A stretch of DNA of 64,000 nucleotides from Streptomonospora salina. GTDB taxonomy: Bacteria > Actinomycetota > Actinomycetes > Streptosporangiales > Streptosporangiaceae. The stretch spans positions 3,556,501 through 3,620,500 of the forward strand of contig NZ_JACHLY010000001.1 in the NCBI RefSeq assembly GCF_014204715.1, in the 5' to 3' direction. Shown in pieces: positions 16,650-24,870 of the stretch. Both the position numbers and the translations under genes were made by a program. Numbering within the stretch: the first letter of the stretch is position 1; each line of letters opens with the position of its first letter. Below the pieces are notes generated by a model. It was not told the DNA's origin, made no database searches, and saw nothing but the letters and a program-made list of their open reading frames with translations.

Positions 16650-18125
16650 GTGAGCGTGAGCCGCCCGGCTGCCGTCATCGTCCTTGCGGCGGGCGAGGGC
16701 ACCCGAATGAAGTCCAGGCGTCCCAAGGTCCTGCACGAGATCTGCGGCCGCAGCATGCTCGGCCATGTACTGGCCGCGACCGACGAGCTCCGCCCCGAGC
16801 GCACCGTCGTCGTGGTCGGCCACGCCCGCGAGCGCGTGGTCGCCCACCTCGAAGACACCGCACCCGACGTGTCCACCGCCGTCCAGGAGACGCAGAACGG
16901 CACCGGCCACGCCGTGCGCATGGCCGTGGAGGAGCTGGAAGCCCAGGGCGCGTCCCTCTCCGGGACCGTGGTCCTGGCCTACGGCGACACCCCGCTGCTG
17001 CGCGGGCGCACCCTGTCCGACCTCGTCGCGGCCCACGAGAGCGCCGGCAACGCCGTCACCGTCCTCTCCGCCGAGGTTCCCGACCCCGCCGGCTACGGCC
17101 GGGTCGTCCGCGACGCCTCCGGGGGCTTCGCCTCCATCGTCGAGCACGCCGACGCCACCGACGAGCAGCGTGCCGTCAGCGAGATCAACTCCGGAATGTA
17201 CGCCTTCGACGGCGCGCAGCTGTCCGCGGTCGTACGGCGCCTGTCCACCGACAACGCCAAAGGCGAGGAGTACATCACCGACGCCGCCGCGATCCTGCGC
17301 GGCGACGGCCGCCCCGTCGGCGCCTCCGTCGCCCGCGAATGGACCGAGATCCAGGGCGTCAACGACCGCGTGCAGCTGGCCGAGGCCCGCCGGCTGCTCA
17401 ACGACCGCCTGCTGGCCGAGCACATGCGCTCCGGCGCGACCATCGTCGACCCCGCCTCCACATGGGTCGACGCCCAAGTCGAACTCGGCCCCGACACCGT
17501 CGTGGAACCCCAGACCCAGCTGCTGGGCCGCACCGTCGTCGACGAGGGCGCCGTGGTGGGACCGGGCTGCCGCCTGAACGCCACCCGCGTCGGTGCCGAA
17601 GCCGTCGTGCGCCACGTCTTCGCCGACGCCGCCGACATCGGCCCCGCCGCCGGCATCGGCCCCTACTCCTACCTGCGCCCCGGGACCGTCATCGCGTCCG
17701 GCGCCAAGATCGGCGCTTTCGTCGAAGTCAAGAACTCCGCCGTCGGCGAAGGTTCAAAGGTCCCGCACCTGACCTACGTCGGCGATGCCGACATCGGCGT
17801 GGGCGTCAACATCGGCGCCTCGTCGGTGTTCGTCAACTACGACGGCGTCGACAAGAACCGCACCACCGTCGGCGACCACGCCCGCACCGGCAGCGACAAC
17901 ACCTTCGTCGCACCCGTGCACGTGGGCGACGGCGCCTACACCGGCGCCGGAACCGTGGTCCGCGAAGACGTCCCGCCCGGTGCGCTGGCGGTTTCGGCCG
18001 GAAAGCAGCGCAACATCGAGGGCTGGGTCGGGCGCAAACGTGCCGGAACGGCGGCCGCCGAGGCGGCCGAGCAGGCGCAGGGCGGACGGTCCGAGTCCGC
18101 CGAGGAGCGCCGGGATGAAGATTGA
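16650..18125 (+). CDS. glmU: bifunctional N-acetylglucosamine-1-phosphate uridyltransferase/glucosamine-1-phosphate acetyltransferase GlmU
   Basis: 491 residues. Makes UDP-N-acetylglucosamine for peptidoglycan and other envelope polymers in two steps. The N-terminal half has the nucleotidyltransferase signature LAAGEGTRMKSRRPKVLHEI and the QETQNGTGHAV uracil-binding segment; the C-terminal half is a left-handed beta-helix of hexapeptide repeats with the acetyltransferase residues in PYSYLRPGT, FVEVKNS and SVFVNYDG. A disordered Ala/Glu-rich tail of about 30 residues ends the protein. GTG at 16650 (or the in-frame GTG at 16656) follows GAGGAG at 16634-16639. It is followed 30 nt later by prs, the conserved pairing that links UDP-sugar and PRPP synthesis in actinobacteria. 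Its product also feeds the nearby polysaccharide locus. Confidence 0.96.
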   Translation: MSVSRPAAVIVLAAGEGTRMKSRRPKVLHEICGRSMLGHVLAATDELRPERTVVVVGHARERVVAHLEDTAPDVSTAVQETQNGTGHAVRMAVEELEAQGASLSGTVVLAYGDTPLLRGRTLSDLVAAHESAGNAVTVLSAEVPDPAGYGRVVRDASGGFASIVEHADATDEQRAVSEINSGMYAFDGAQLSAVVRRLSTDNAKGEEYITDAAAILRGDGRPVGASVAREWTEIQGVNDRVQLAEARRLLNDRLLAEHMRSGATIVDPASTWVDAQVELGPDTVVEPQTQLLGRTVVDEGAVVGPGCRLNATRVGAEAVVRHVFADAADIGPAAGIGPYSYLRPGTVIASGAKIGAFVEVKNSAVGEGSKVPHLTYVGDADIGVGVNIGASSVFVNYDGVDKNRTTVGDHARTGSDNTFVAPVHVGDGAYTGAGTVVREDVPPGALAVSAGKQRNIEGWVGRKRAGTAAAEAAEQAQGGRSESAEERRDED

Positions 18126-18155
18126 CTGCGTCAGTGTCTGTGGGGGATCTCTGAA

Positions 18156-19130
18156 GTGACCGGCATGAAGGCCGCGGGTCAGAAGAAGCTCATGCTGTTC
18201 GGGGGGCGTACGCACCCCGAACTGGCGGAGCAGGTGGCCGATCAGCTCGGCATCGAGGTCGCGCCGACGAAGTTCCAGGACTTCGCCAACGGCGAGATCT
18301 TCGTTCGCTACCTGGAGTCGGTGCGCGGGTGCGACGCCTTCGTGCTGCAGTGCCACTCCGATCCGATCAACGAGTCGATCATGGAGCAGATGATCATGGT
18401 CGACGCTCTCAAGCGGGCCTCGGCCAAGCGCATCACGGTGGTGACGCCGTTCCTGGGGTATGCGCGCCAGGACAAGAAGCACCGGGGCCGCGAGCCCATA
18501 TCGGCGCGGCTGATGACCGACCTGTTCCGGACCGCGGGCGCGGACCGGCTGATGTCGATCGACCTGCACACCGACCAGATCCAGGGCTTCTTCGACGGCC
18601 CGGTGGACCACCTCTTCGCGCTTCCGCTGCTGGCCGACTACGTGCAGTCGCGCGTCGGCTCCCCCGACGAGGCCACGGTCGTCTCGCCCGACTCCGGGCG
18701 CGTGCGCACCGCCGACCGCTGGGCCGACCGCCTGGGATCGCCACTGGCGATCATCCACAAGCGGCGCGACCCCGACGTCGCCAACCAGGTCAAGGTGCAC
18801 GAGGTCGTGGGCGAGGTCAGCGGCCGCACCTGTGTGCTGGTCGACGACATGATCGACACCGCCGGCACCATCGTGAAGGCGGCCGACGCCCTGTTCGAGC
18901 AGGGCGCGCGCGAGGTCATCACCGCGGCCACCCACGGCGTGCTCTCGGGGCCGGCGGCCGAGCGGCTGCAGAATTCGCGGATCTCCGAGGTGGTCATCAC
19001 CGATTCGCTGCCCATCCCCAAGGACCGCCGGTTCGAGAAACTGACCCAGGTGTCGATCGCCCCGCTGCTGGCGCGGGCCGTCAGCGAGGTCTTCAGCGAC
19101 GGATCCGTCACGAGCCTGTTCGACGGTTGA
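18156..19130 (+). CDS. prs: ribose-phosphate pyrophosphokinase
   Basis: 324 residues. Transfers pyrophosphate from ATP to ribose 5-phosphate, giving PRPP for nucleotide, NAD, His and Trp synthesis. Seen: the FANGEIFVRYLESVRG segment, the ATP/regulatory flexible loop region RQDKKHRGREPIS, the DLHTDQIQGFF Mg-binding stretch, and the PRPP-binding loop VLVDDMIDTAGTI. Length matches bacterial class I enzymes. The GTG at 18156 follows a G-rich ribosome site (about 18141-18146). It is in the same direction as glmU with a 30-nt gap and probably shares its transcript. A compound inverted repeat follows. Confidence 0.97.
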   Translation: MTGMKAAGQKKLMLFGGRTHPELAEQVADQLGIEVAPTKFQDFANGEIFVRYLESVRGCDAFVLQCHSDPINESIMEQMIMVDALKRASAKRITVVTPFLGYARQDKKHRGREPISARLMTDLFRTAGADRLMSIDLHTDQIQGFFDGPVDHLFALPLLADYVQSRVGSPDEATVVSPDSGRVRTADRWADRLGSPLAIIHKRRDPDVANQVKVHEVVGEVSGRTCVLVDDMIDTAGTIVKAADALFEQGAREVITAATHGVLSGPAAERLQNSRISEVVITDSLPIPKDRRFEKLTQVSIAPLLARAVSEVFSDGSVTSLFDG

Positions 19131-19145
19131 CCGGAGCCGGCGATC

Positions 19146-19185
19146 GGTCCGGTTCCGGAGCCGGTCCCCGGGCCGGTTCCGGACC
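19146..19185 (+). terminator. compound inverted repeat after prs
   Basis: GGTCCGG (19146-19152) pairs with CCGGACC (19179-19185), with further inner CCGG/CCGG pairing interrupted by T-T mismatches. It starts 15 nt after the prs stop and is a reasonable actinobacterial terminator. Confidence 0.45.
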
Positions 19186-19215
19186 GGCGGCCGCGGCCGC
19201 CGGGCGGGGTGCGTG

Positions 19216-19244
19216 TTCGAGGGGACCGGTAGAGCCATTAGACT
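19216..19244 (+). promoter_or_regulatory. candidate promoter upstream of rplY region
   Basis: TTCGAG (19216-19221), 17-nt spacer, TAGACT (19239-19244). It would drive transcription through the transposon scar into rplY with a leader of about 430 nt. It may be the original rplY promoter, now separated from its gene by the insertion. Confidence 0.4.
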
Positions 19245-19506
19245 TGGCCGAGTGTCCCCAGCTCCCGCGGGGACGCGTTGGGCGCTGAACAGGAACGTGG
19301 CCGCACCGCCGCGGCCGGTGCGGCGCCGTCGGCGAGTGCTCGCGCCCGATGCGGGTGTGTTTCACGCGGCGCGGTCCGTTCCCGTCGTCGGAAGGCAGCG
19401 GACCTCGGCCCCTGAGGACGTCGCGCAAGCGAACCTTGCGCTCCCGCCTGACAGGGGGAACAGCACAACACGGGTACCGGTGGTCGATCGGGATCCCGGG
19501 GAACGC

Positions 19507-19630
19507 TCCCCGAATGCCTGCGGAGGCGGTGTGAGACCGCCCGGCCACGGCCGGGGGCAGTCGCCGGTGAAACAGGAAGTCTCCGCCGCGAGGCGGAGAA
19601 TCCCCTTCCTTCAGGGAGGGGAGTAGTCAA
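19507..19630 (+). mobile_element. remnant of IS200/IS605-type element: tnpB tail, guide-RNA scaffold and right end
   Basis: The frame ending at 19626 encodes NACGGGVRPP...GQSPVKQE...IPFLQGGE, which I recognise as the usual C-terminal tail of actinobacterial TnpB (OrfB) proteins. It overlaps two consecutive hairpins: TCTCCGCC-GCGA-GGCGGAGA (19580-19599) and CCCCTTCC-TTCA-GGGAGGGG (19602-19621). This pair is the typical right end of such elements, where the 3' part of the TnpB guide (omega/re) RNA is made. No RuvC or zinc-finger portion of TnpB is present upstream, so the nuclease gene is lost. The scar sits between prs and rplY and probably changed the rplY leader. Family assignment is from memory of such ends, not from a search. 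Confidence 0.65.
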
Positions 19631-19631
19631 G

Positions 19632-19661
19632 TAAAGTCGTGTTCCCCGCGGTTTCGCGGGG
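19632..19661 (+). promoter_or_regulatory. rplY proximal promoter box and leader hairpin
   Basis: TAAAGT (19632-19637) could be a -10 box, with TTCAGG (19610-19615) in the transposon right end as a poor -35 at 16-nt spacing. It is followed by a perfect 7-bp hairpin CCCCGCG-GTTT-CGCGGGG (19644-19661) just before the GAGGAG ribosome site (19670-19675). The hairpin could affect rplY translation or protect the mRNA end. Confidence 0.35.
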
Positions 19662-19682
19662 ACGATCCCGAGGAGTTTTGTC

Positions 19683-20339
19683 GTGTCCGAGGTACGCATC
19701 GCTGCCGAGCCGCGCACGGAATTCGGCAAGGGCGCCGCACGGCGCGTCCGCCGCGCGGGTAAGGTGCCGGCCGTCCTCTACGGCCACGGCACCGACCCTC
19801 GCCATATCGCTCTGCCGGGCCACGAGATGATGCTGGCCCTGAAGACCCCGAACGTGCTCCTGCGCGTCGACGGCCTCGTCGGCACCGACAACCTCGTTCT
19901 GCCCCGGGCCGTCCAGCGCGACCCCATCAAGGGCTTCCTCGAGCACATCGACCTGCTCGTGGTGAAGAAGGGCGAGAAGGTCACCGTCGAGATCTCGGTG
20001 AACCTGACGGGCGAGATCGAGGCGGGCGGCGTCCTGACTCAGGAGCTGGTCACCGTCGAGGTCGAGACCGAGGCGACCCGCATCCCCGAGGGTGTCGAGT
20101 ACAGCGTCGAGGGCCTGGGCTCGGACGCCCACGTCACCGCGGGCGACCTCGACCTGCCCCAGGGCACCAGCCTGGTGACCGACCCCGAAACCATGGTGCT
20201 GGCGATCTCCAACGAGCGCGGCGACGCCGACGCCGAGGAGGCTTCGGAGGAAGCCGGCGCCGAGGGCGAGAGCGAGGCGTCCGAGGAAGACGGCGAGGCC
20301 GCCGCGTCCTCCGCGGGCGAGTCGGCCGGCTCCGCCTGA
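19683..20339 (+). CDS. rplY: 50S ribosomal protein L25/general stress protein Ctc
   Basis: 218 residues. Binds 5S rRNA in the large ribosomal subunit. Seen: the N-terminal L25 beta-barrel domain ([26 protein letters not shown]), the C-terminal TL5-type domain that follows in the long CTC form ([20 protein letters not shown]-like repeats, ILT-like acidic stretch), and a very acidic Glu/Ala/Ser tail of about 40 residues, common in actinobacterial homologues. GTG at 19683 has GAGGAG 7 nt upstream. The next gene is pth, its usual neighbour. Its upstream region is altered by an IS605-type scar, which is unusual for a ribosomal-protein gene. Confidence 0.95.
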   Translation: MSEVRIAAEPRTEFGKGAARRVRRAGKVPAVLYGHGTDPRHIALPGHEMMLALKTPNVLLRVDGLVGTDNLVLPRAVQRDPIKGFLEHIDLLVVKKGEKVTVEISVNLTGEIEAGGVLTQELVTVEVETEATRIPEGVEYSVEGLGSDAHVTAGDLDLPQGTSLVTDPETMVLAISNERGDADAEEASEEAGAEGESEASEEDGEAAASSAGESAGSA

Positions 20340-20466
20340 CGAATCAGCGTTCGGCACCGGTCCGGGGACCGCTCCGCGCGGGTGCCCCGGCCGTGCCCCC
20401 CTGTGCCGCCGGCCGTCGCGGCCGCGCGGCGCGCGCAGCACACGAGGGACGAAACGGCGGACGGCG

Positions 20467-21156
20467 ATGCGCACTCTCCTGCAGCGGATACTGCGGGGCG
20501 GTGCGCCGCCGTCCTCCGGTGCGGCAGTGGACTCCGCCGCCGCACCGGCCGAGGAGCGGAGCGGTGACGTGGCCCCGGTCGAGACCGAGCGGTGGCTGGT
20601 GGCGGGGCTGGGCAACCCGGGTCCCTCCTACGCCGGCAACCGGCACAACGTCGGCTTCATGGTCGCCGAAGCGCTGGCCGAGCGCACCGGACAGCGGTTC
20701 AAGGCGCACAAGTCCCGTGCCGACGTCGCCGAGGCCCGCATCCGCGGGGTTCCCGCCGTGCTGGCCAAGCCCCGTTCCTACATGAACCTCTCCGGAGGGC
20801 CCGTGGCGGCGCTGAGCCGCTTCTACAAGGTTCCCCTGGAACGCATCCTCGTCGTCCACGACGAGCTCGACGTCGACTTCGGCGCGCTGCGGCTCAAGCG
20901 CGGCGGCGGCGCCGGCGGGCACAACGGTCTGCGCTCGCTCACCGAATCCCTGTCCGGGCCCGGCTACCTGCGCGTGCGCGTGGGCGTGGGCCGCCCGCCC
21001 GGCCGGATGGACCCGGCCGCCTATGTGCTCAAAGACTTCTCGGCGGCCGAGCGCACGGAGCTCGGCGTGATCGTCGAGCGCGCCGCCGACGCCGCCGAGA
21101 CGGTCCTCACCGACGGCCTGGAGAAGGCGCAGAACCTCTACCACACCCAGGCCTGA
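20467..21156 (+). CDS. pth: peptidyl-tRNA hydrolase
   Basis: 229 residues. Cleaves peptidyl-tRNA dropped from ribosomes, recycling the tRNA. Seen: [20 protein letters not shown] with the catalytic His in NRHNVGF, the [10 protein letters not shown] segment, HDELDVDFG with the conserved Asp, and [13 protein letters not shown]. The N-terminus carries about 40 extra residues, Ala/Ser/Glu-rich, before the family start (about [10 protein letters not shown]), more than is usual; a later start would be possible but no internal ATG/GTG with a good ribosome site is evident. It follows rplY by 127 nt. The stop codon lies in the first copy of a four-copy 10-bp tandem repeat. In many relatives mfd lies a few genes further on, whereas here a 17-kb polysaccharide island follows. 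Confidence 0.95.
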   Translation: MRTLLQRILRGGAPPSSGAAVDSAAAPAEERSGDVAPVETERWLVAGLGNPGPSYAGNRHNVGFMVAEALAERTGQRFKAHKSRADVAEARIRGVPAVLAKPRSYMNLSGGPVAALSRFYKVPLERILVVHDELDVDFGALRLKRGGGAGGHNGLRSLTESLSGPGYLRVRVGVGRPPGRMDPAAYVLKDFSAAERTELGVIVERAADAAETVLTDGLEKAQNLYHTQA

Positions 21157-21187
21157 GCAGGCCTGAGCAGGCCTGAGCAGGCCTGAG
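21148..21187 (+). repeat. four tandem copies of a 10-bp repeat across the pth stop codon
   Basis: CAGGCCTGAG is repeated exactly four times (21148-21157, -21167, -21177, -21187). The TGA of the first copy ends pth. The unit contains the palindrome CAGGCCTG. Because 10 is not a multiple of 3, copy-number change would not alter the protein unless the first copy is lost. Confidence 0.9.
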
Positions 21188-21576
21188 CGGAGCGTGCCCG
21201 GCGGCCCCGAACGGGTCCGGTCCGGCGTCGCCGCGGGGAGTTCCCGACCCCGTCGGGCGCCGTGCGGTCGCCGGGTGTACCGGGGCCCTGGCGGGGCCGT
21301 CCGGTCGGGCGGGCGGACGCGTGGACACGGCGGCCCGGGGAAAGCATCGGACGCGCAGGGCCGCCGGGAGGCTTATTCGGCCACGGGCCGTTACGGTACG
21401 CGACTGCGTCATCGCATTTAGCTAGTATCGCTGGCGTACGTTCGCGATTCCGCACCCCTTTCACCGCGTACCGCGGTCAGCCGTATCCGACGTCCGGAGG
21501 CCGATGCGGGCCGCCGGATCCGTGCGCCGGCCCGTGCCGCGCATCGTGGACGGGGGCTGTGCCGAGGTGGGGGTTT
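21188..21576 (+). other. intergenic region with candidate promoter of the polysaccharide island
   Basis: 389 nt without a supported gene. A locally AT-rich patch around 21405-21430 contains TAGTAT (21423-21428), a good -10 box with no clear -35. It would start a transcript about 150 nt before the sugar transferase gene. The flanks are very GC-rich with scattered short inverted repeats. Confidence 0.4.
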
Positions 21577-23046
21577 ATGGTCGTCATCGAACGGGTCCCG
21601 GCGCAGGCCGCAGGCGCGCCGACCGTCCGCACACGGCCCGGGTGGATGCGTTCCTACGTGCACACGCTGCGGTGGATCGACGCCGCATCCGGGGCGCTCG
21701 CCGGGGTGTCGGCGCTGCAGATCCGTTTCGCCCATCCGCTGGATGCGGCGTCGGGCCCCTGGTATCCGCTGTTCTCGCTGGTGCTTCCCGCGGTCTGGGT
21801 GCTGGCGGTGGCGTCGGCGGGCGGCTACGCCCACCGGTTCGTCGGGCAGGGCACCGAGGAGTTCCGCCGCGTACTGACCGCGGGCCTGGTCCTCACCGCG
21901 GCGGTGGCCATATGCGCCTACGCCGCCCGGATCGACGTGGCCCGCGGGTATGTGCTGCTGGCACTGCCGACGGCGGTGGCAGCCAGCCTGGTGATGCGCT
22001 ACGCCTGGCGCAAGCGGCTGCACCGGCTGCGTGCCCGGGGGCGGTGCATGCGCGGGGTGGTGGCCGTGGGACACCGGGAGTCGGCCCGCGACCTGGTGCA
22101 CCGGTTCCGCCGCGAGCCCTACCACGGCATGCGGGTCATCGGCCTGTGTCTGCCCGGCGCCCAGCGGTGGCACGCCGCCCGCGACGACGTGGACGGCTGC
22201 CCGGTGCTGGGGTCGTTCGACGACGCCGCCGAAGCCGCCGAACGGGTCGGTGCCGACACGGTGGCGGTGCTGGCGTGCCCGGAGATGGACGGAACCCGGT
22301 TGCGCCGGCTGGCCTGGCGGTTGGAGAAGAGCGGAACCGACCTGACCGTGGCGCCCGCGCTGATGGACGTGGCCGGCCCGCGTACGACCATCCGCCCGGT
22401 GGCGGGGCTGCCGCTGCTGCACGTGGAGCATCCCGAGCTGGCGGGGGCCAGACGCGCGGTCAAGGGCCTGTTCGACCGGGCGGCCGCAGCGCTGGCCCTC
22501 GTGGCACTGGGGCCGCTTCTGCTGGCGCTGGCCGTGCTGATCCGCGCGCGCGACCGCGGGCCGGCCCTGTTCCACCAGACGCGGGTGGGCAAGGACGGAG
22601 TACAATTCACCCTCTACAAGTTCCGTACCATGGTGGCCGGGGCGGAGGACCTCAAAGGAGGGCTGCGCCCTGCCGACGAGCACGACGGCGTATTGTTCAA
22701 GATGCGCCGCGACCCCCGGGTCACCGCGTTCGGCGGCTGGCTTCGCCGCTACTCGCTGGACGAACTCCCGCAGCTGCTCAACGTGGTGCGGGGAGATATG
22801 TCACTCGTGGGGCCGCGGCCCCCGCTGCCCGAAGAGGTGGCGCGGTACGGCCGCGACGTTCGGCGGCGCCTGGTCGTCAAGCCGGGCATGACAGGGCTGT
22901 GGCAGGTCAGCGGTCGCTCGGACCTCTCCTGGGAGGAGTCCGTCCGACTGGACCTGCGATACGTGGAAAACTGGTCGTTGACCCTGGACGTCCAGATCCT
23001 GTGGAAGACATGGTCAGCAGTTGTCCGCGGAGCGGGAGCGTACTAA
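21577..23046 (+). CDS. polyprenyl-phosphate sugar-1-phosphate transferase (exopolysaccharide initiation)
   Basis: 489 residues. First membrane step of a lipid-linked exopolysaccharide: moves a sugar 1-phosphate from a nucleotide sugar to undecaprenyl phosphate. Seen: about four N-terminal membrane helices (about 40-150), a CoA-binding-like/NAD-fold domain (about 165-285, VVAVGHRESARDLV), a further membrane helix (about 305-328) and the C-terminal bacterial sugar transferase domain with FHQTRVGKDGVQFTLYKFRT, RRYSLDELPQLLNV, MSLVGPRPPLP and KPGMTGLWQVSGRS. This is the WbaP/CpsE class. ATG at 21577 follows GAGGTGG. Its stop is 5 nt before the CysQ-like gene, so the two are translationally linked, a direct tie between polymer initiation and sulfate-nucleotide recycling. 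Confidence 0.93.
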   Translation: MVVIERVPAQAAGAPTVRTRPGWMRSYVHTLRWIDAASGALAGVSALQIRFAHPLDAASGPWYPLFSLVLPAVWVLAVASAGGYAHRFVGQGTEEFRRVLTAGLVLTAAVAICAYAARIDVARGYVLLALPTAVAASLVMRYAWRKRLHRLRARGRCMRGVVAVGHRESARDLVHRFRREPYHGMRVIGLCLPGAQRWHAARDDVDGCPVLGSFDDAAEAAERVGADTVAVLACPEMDGTRLRRLAWRLEKSGTDLTVAPALMDVAGPRTTIRPVAGLPLLHVEHPELAGARRAVKGLFDRAAAALALVALGPLLLALAVLIRARDRGPALFHQTRVGKDGVQFTLYKFRTMVAGAEDLKGGLRPADEHDGVLFKMRRDPRVTAFGGWLRRYSLDELPQLLNVVRGDMSLVGPRPPLPEEVARYGRDVRRRLVVKPGMTGLWQVSGRSDLSWEESVRLDLRYVENWSLTLDVQILWKTWSAVVRGAGAY

Positions 23047-23051
23047 GGCCG

Positions 23052-23843
23052 GTGAGCAGCATCCGAAACGATCATGAAGTCGCGCGCGACCTGGCGAGCG
23101 AGGCGGGGCAGCAGTTGCTCCGGCTGCGGGCCCGGCAGGGGTTCGAGGAGCCCGAGGTCCTGCGCACGCTCGGCGACCGCACGTCGCACGAGTTCCTCTT
23201 CTCCAGCCTGGGACGCCTGCGCCCCAGCGACGCCGTGCTCTCCGAGGAGGGCATCGACGACCAGGCGCGGCTGACCGCCCGGCGGGTGTGGATCATCGAT
23301 CCGCTCGACGGCACCCGCGAGTACTCCGAGTCGGGCCGCACCGACTGGGCCGTGCACGTCGCGCTGTGGGAGGACGGCGAGCTCGCGGCGGGCGCGGTGT
23401 CGCTGCCCGCTCAGGGCACCACCGTCTCCACGGTCGACCCGCCGTGGCTGCCCGACGAGCGCCCCGCCGAACAGCGGCTGCGCATCACCACCAGCCGCAC
23501 GCGCCCCCCGGAGTTCGTGCAGCGCCTGGCCACCCAGATGGGCGCCGAGATCGTCCCCATGGGCTCGGCCGGAGCCAAGATCTGCGCCGTCCTGCTGGGG
23601 ATCGCCGACATCTACGTGCACGCGGGCGGCCAGTACGAGTGGGACAGCGCCGCACCGGTGGCGGTCGCGCGCGCGGCCGGTCTCCATACGTCGCGTATCG
23701 ACGGCAGCGAGCTCTCCTATAACAGGAAGGACCCCTCACTGCCGGATATTCTTGTCTGTCGACCGGAATTGTCGAATATGTTGTTGGCCAGCATCCGCGG
23801 CGTCGCCGAGCGCGACGACGCGGATCCGCACGCGGCGGGATGA
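23052..23843 (+). CDS. cysQ: CysQ-like 3'(2'),5'-bisphosphate nucleotidase
   Basis: 263 residues, inositol monophosphatase superfamily. Predicted to hydrolyse PAP (3'-phosphoadenosine 5'-phosphate), the by-product of sulfotransferases, to AMP. Seen: metal-binding motifs in order, Glu-Glu in VLSEEGIDD, DPLDGTREYSESG, and the C-terminal WDSAAPVAVARAAG. The tight DPLDGTxEY form is typical of CysQ rather than inositol phosphatases. GTG at 23052 lies 5 nt after the sugar transferase stop and lacks a strong ribosome site, consistent with coupling. Followed by cysD and cysN and then a sulfotransferase, which explains its job: removing PAP, which inhibits sulfotransferases. Inositol-phosphatase activity cannot be excluded from sequence alone. 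Confidence 0.88.
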   Translation: MSSIRNDHEVARDLASEAGQQLLRLRARQGFEEPEVLRTLGDRTSHEFLFSSLGRLRPSDAVLSEEGIDDQARLTARRVWIIDPLDGTREYSESGRTDWAVHVALWEDGELAAGAVSLPAQGTTVSTVDPPWLPDERPAEQRLRITTSRTRPPEFVQRLATQMGAEIVPMGSAGAKICAVLLGIADIYVHAGGQYEWDSAAPVAVARAAGLHTSRIDGSELSYNRKDPSLPDILVCRPELSNMLLASIRGVAERDDADPHAAG

Positions 23844-23896
23844 ATGCACAGCCGCAACCACCCATCGTGTGTGTCATAGGAGCGTGAGGCGGGTTC

Positions 23897-24829
23897 ATGA
23901 GTCAGGCCAGTACGGCACCGCTCGGCAGGTACCAGCTGTCCCAGCTGGACTTCCTGGAGGCCGAGGCGATCTACATCATGCGCGAGGTTGCCGCCGAGTT
24001 CGAGCGGCCGGTTCTGCTCTTCTCGGGCGGTAAGGACTCCCTCGTCATGCTGCGGCTCGCCGAGAAGGCCTTTTGGCCGGGGGCGATCCCCTTCCCGGTG
24101 ATGCACGTCGACACCGGACACAACTTCCCCGAGGTGATGGAGTTCCGCGACCGCCGCCTGGAGCAGGCCGGGGTCAGGCTCGTCGTCGCCTCGGTGCAGG
24201 AGCAGATCGACGCAGGCAAGGTCGTCGAGCCCACCGGCCGCCTGGCCAGCCGCAACCGGCTGCAGACGGCGGCGCTTCTGGAGGGGCTCGAAACCCACGG
24301 CTTCGACGCCGCGTTCGGCGGCGCGCGGCGCGACGAGGAGAAGGCCCGCGCCAAGGAGCGCGTCTTCTCCTTCCGCGACGAGTTCGGACAGTGGGACCCC
24401 AAGCAGCAGCGTCCCGAGCTGTGGAACATCTTCAACACCCGGATCAACCCGGGTGAGAACATGCGGGTGTTCCCGCTGTCCAACTGGACCGAGCTGGACG
24501 TGTGGGGCTACATCGCCCGCGAGCGGATCGAGCTGCCGCCGATCTACTACTCGCACCGGCGCACGGTGTTCGAGCGCGACGGGATCCTGCTCTCCGACGG
24601 TCCCTACATCACCCGCGGCGAGGACGAAGAGCTGTTCGAGGCCACCGTCCGCTACCGCACGGTGGGCGACATGACCTGCACCGGTGCGGTGCGCTCCTCG
24701 GCCACGAGCTTGGAGGAGATCATGGCCGAGATCGCCGCCACCCGGGTCACCGAGCGCGGCCAGACCCGCGCCGACGACCGCTCCAGCGAGGCGGCCATGG
24801 AAGACCGCAAGCGCGAGGGCTACTTCTAA
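23897..24829 (+). CDS. cysD: sulfate adenylyltransferase subunit 2 CysD
   Basis: 310 residues. Catalytic subunit of the heterodimeric ATP sulfurylase that makes adenosine 5'-phosphosulfate from sulfate and ATP, driven by GTP hydrolysis in CysN. Seen: PP-loop SGGKDSLVML, HVDTGHNFPEVMEFRD, the conserved GGARRDEEKARAKER motif, and the C-terminal TCTGAVRSSATSLEEI and REGYF ending. ATG at 23897 follows a GAGG site 8 nt upstream. Gap to cysN is 41 nt. Located inside a polysaccharide island and not beside cysH/sir reduction genes, so this copy probably supplies APS for PAPS-dependent sulfation and not for cysteine synthesis. Confidence 0.95.
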   Translation: MSQASTAPLGRYQLSQLDFLEAEAIYIMREVAAEFERPVLLFSGGKDSLVMLRLAEKAFWPGAIPFPVMHVDTGHNFPEVMEFRDRRLEQAGVRLVVASVQEQIDAGKVVEPTGRLASRNRLQTAALLEGLETHGFDAAFGGARRDEEKARAKERVFSFRDEFGQWDPKQQRPELWNIFNTRINPGENMRVFPLSNWTELDVWGYIARERIELPPIYYSHRRTVFERDGILLSDGPYITRGEDEELFEATVRYRTVGDMTCTGAVRSSATSLEEIMAEIAATRVTERGQTRADDRSSEAAMEDRKREGYF

Positions 24830-24870
24830 CGGCCCGGCGCCCTCTCCCCACCCACTTGGAACGCGTGCAT

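Noticed and set aside
18330-19288. Alternative frame over prs and its downstream region
   Set aside because: Shadow of prs with Arg/Gly/Pro composition; prs itself has every family motif.
19213-19506. Frame upstream of the TnpB tail as a possible whole small protein
   Set aside because: No TnpB catalytic or zinc-finger motifs and no ribosome site; only the last 39 residues resemble TnpB.
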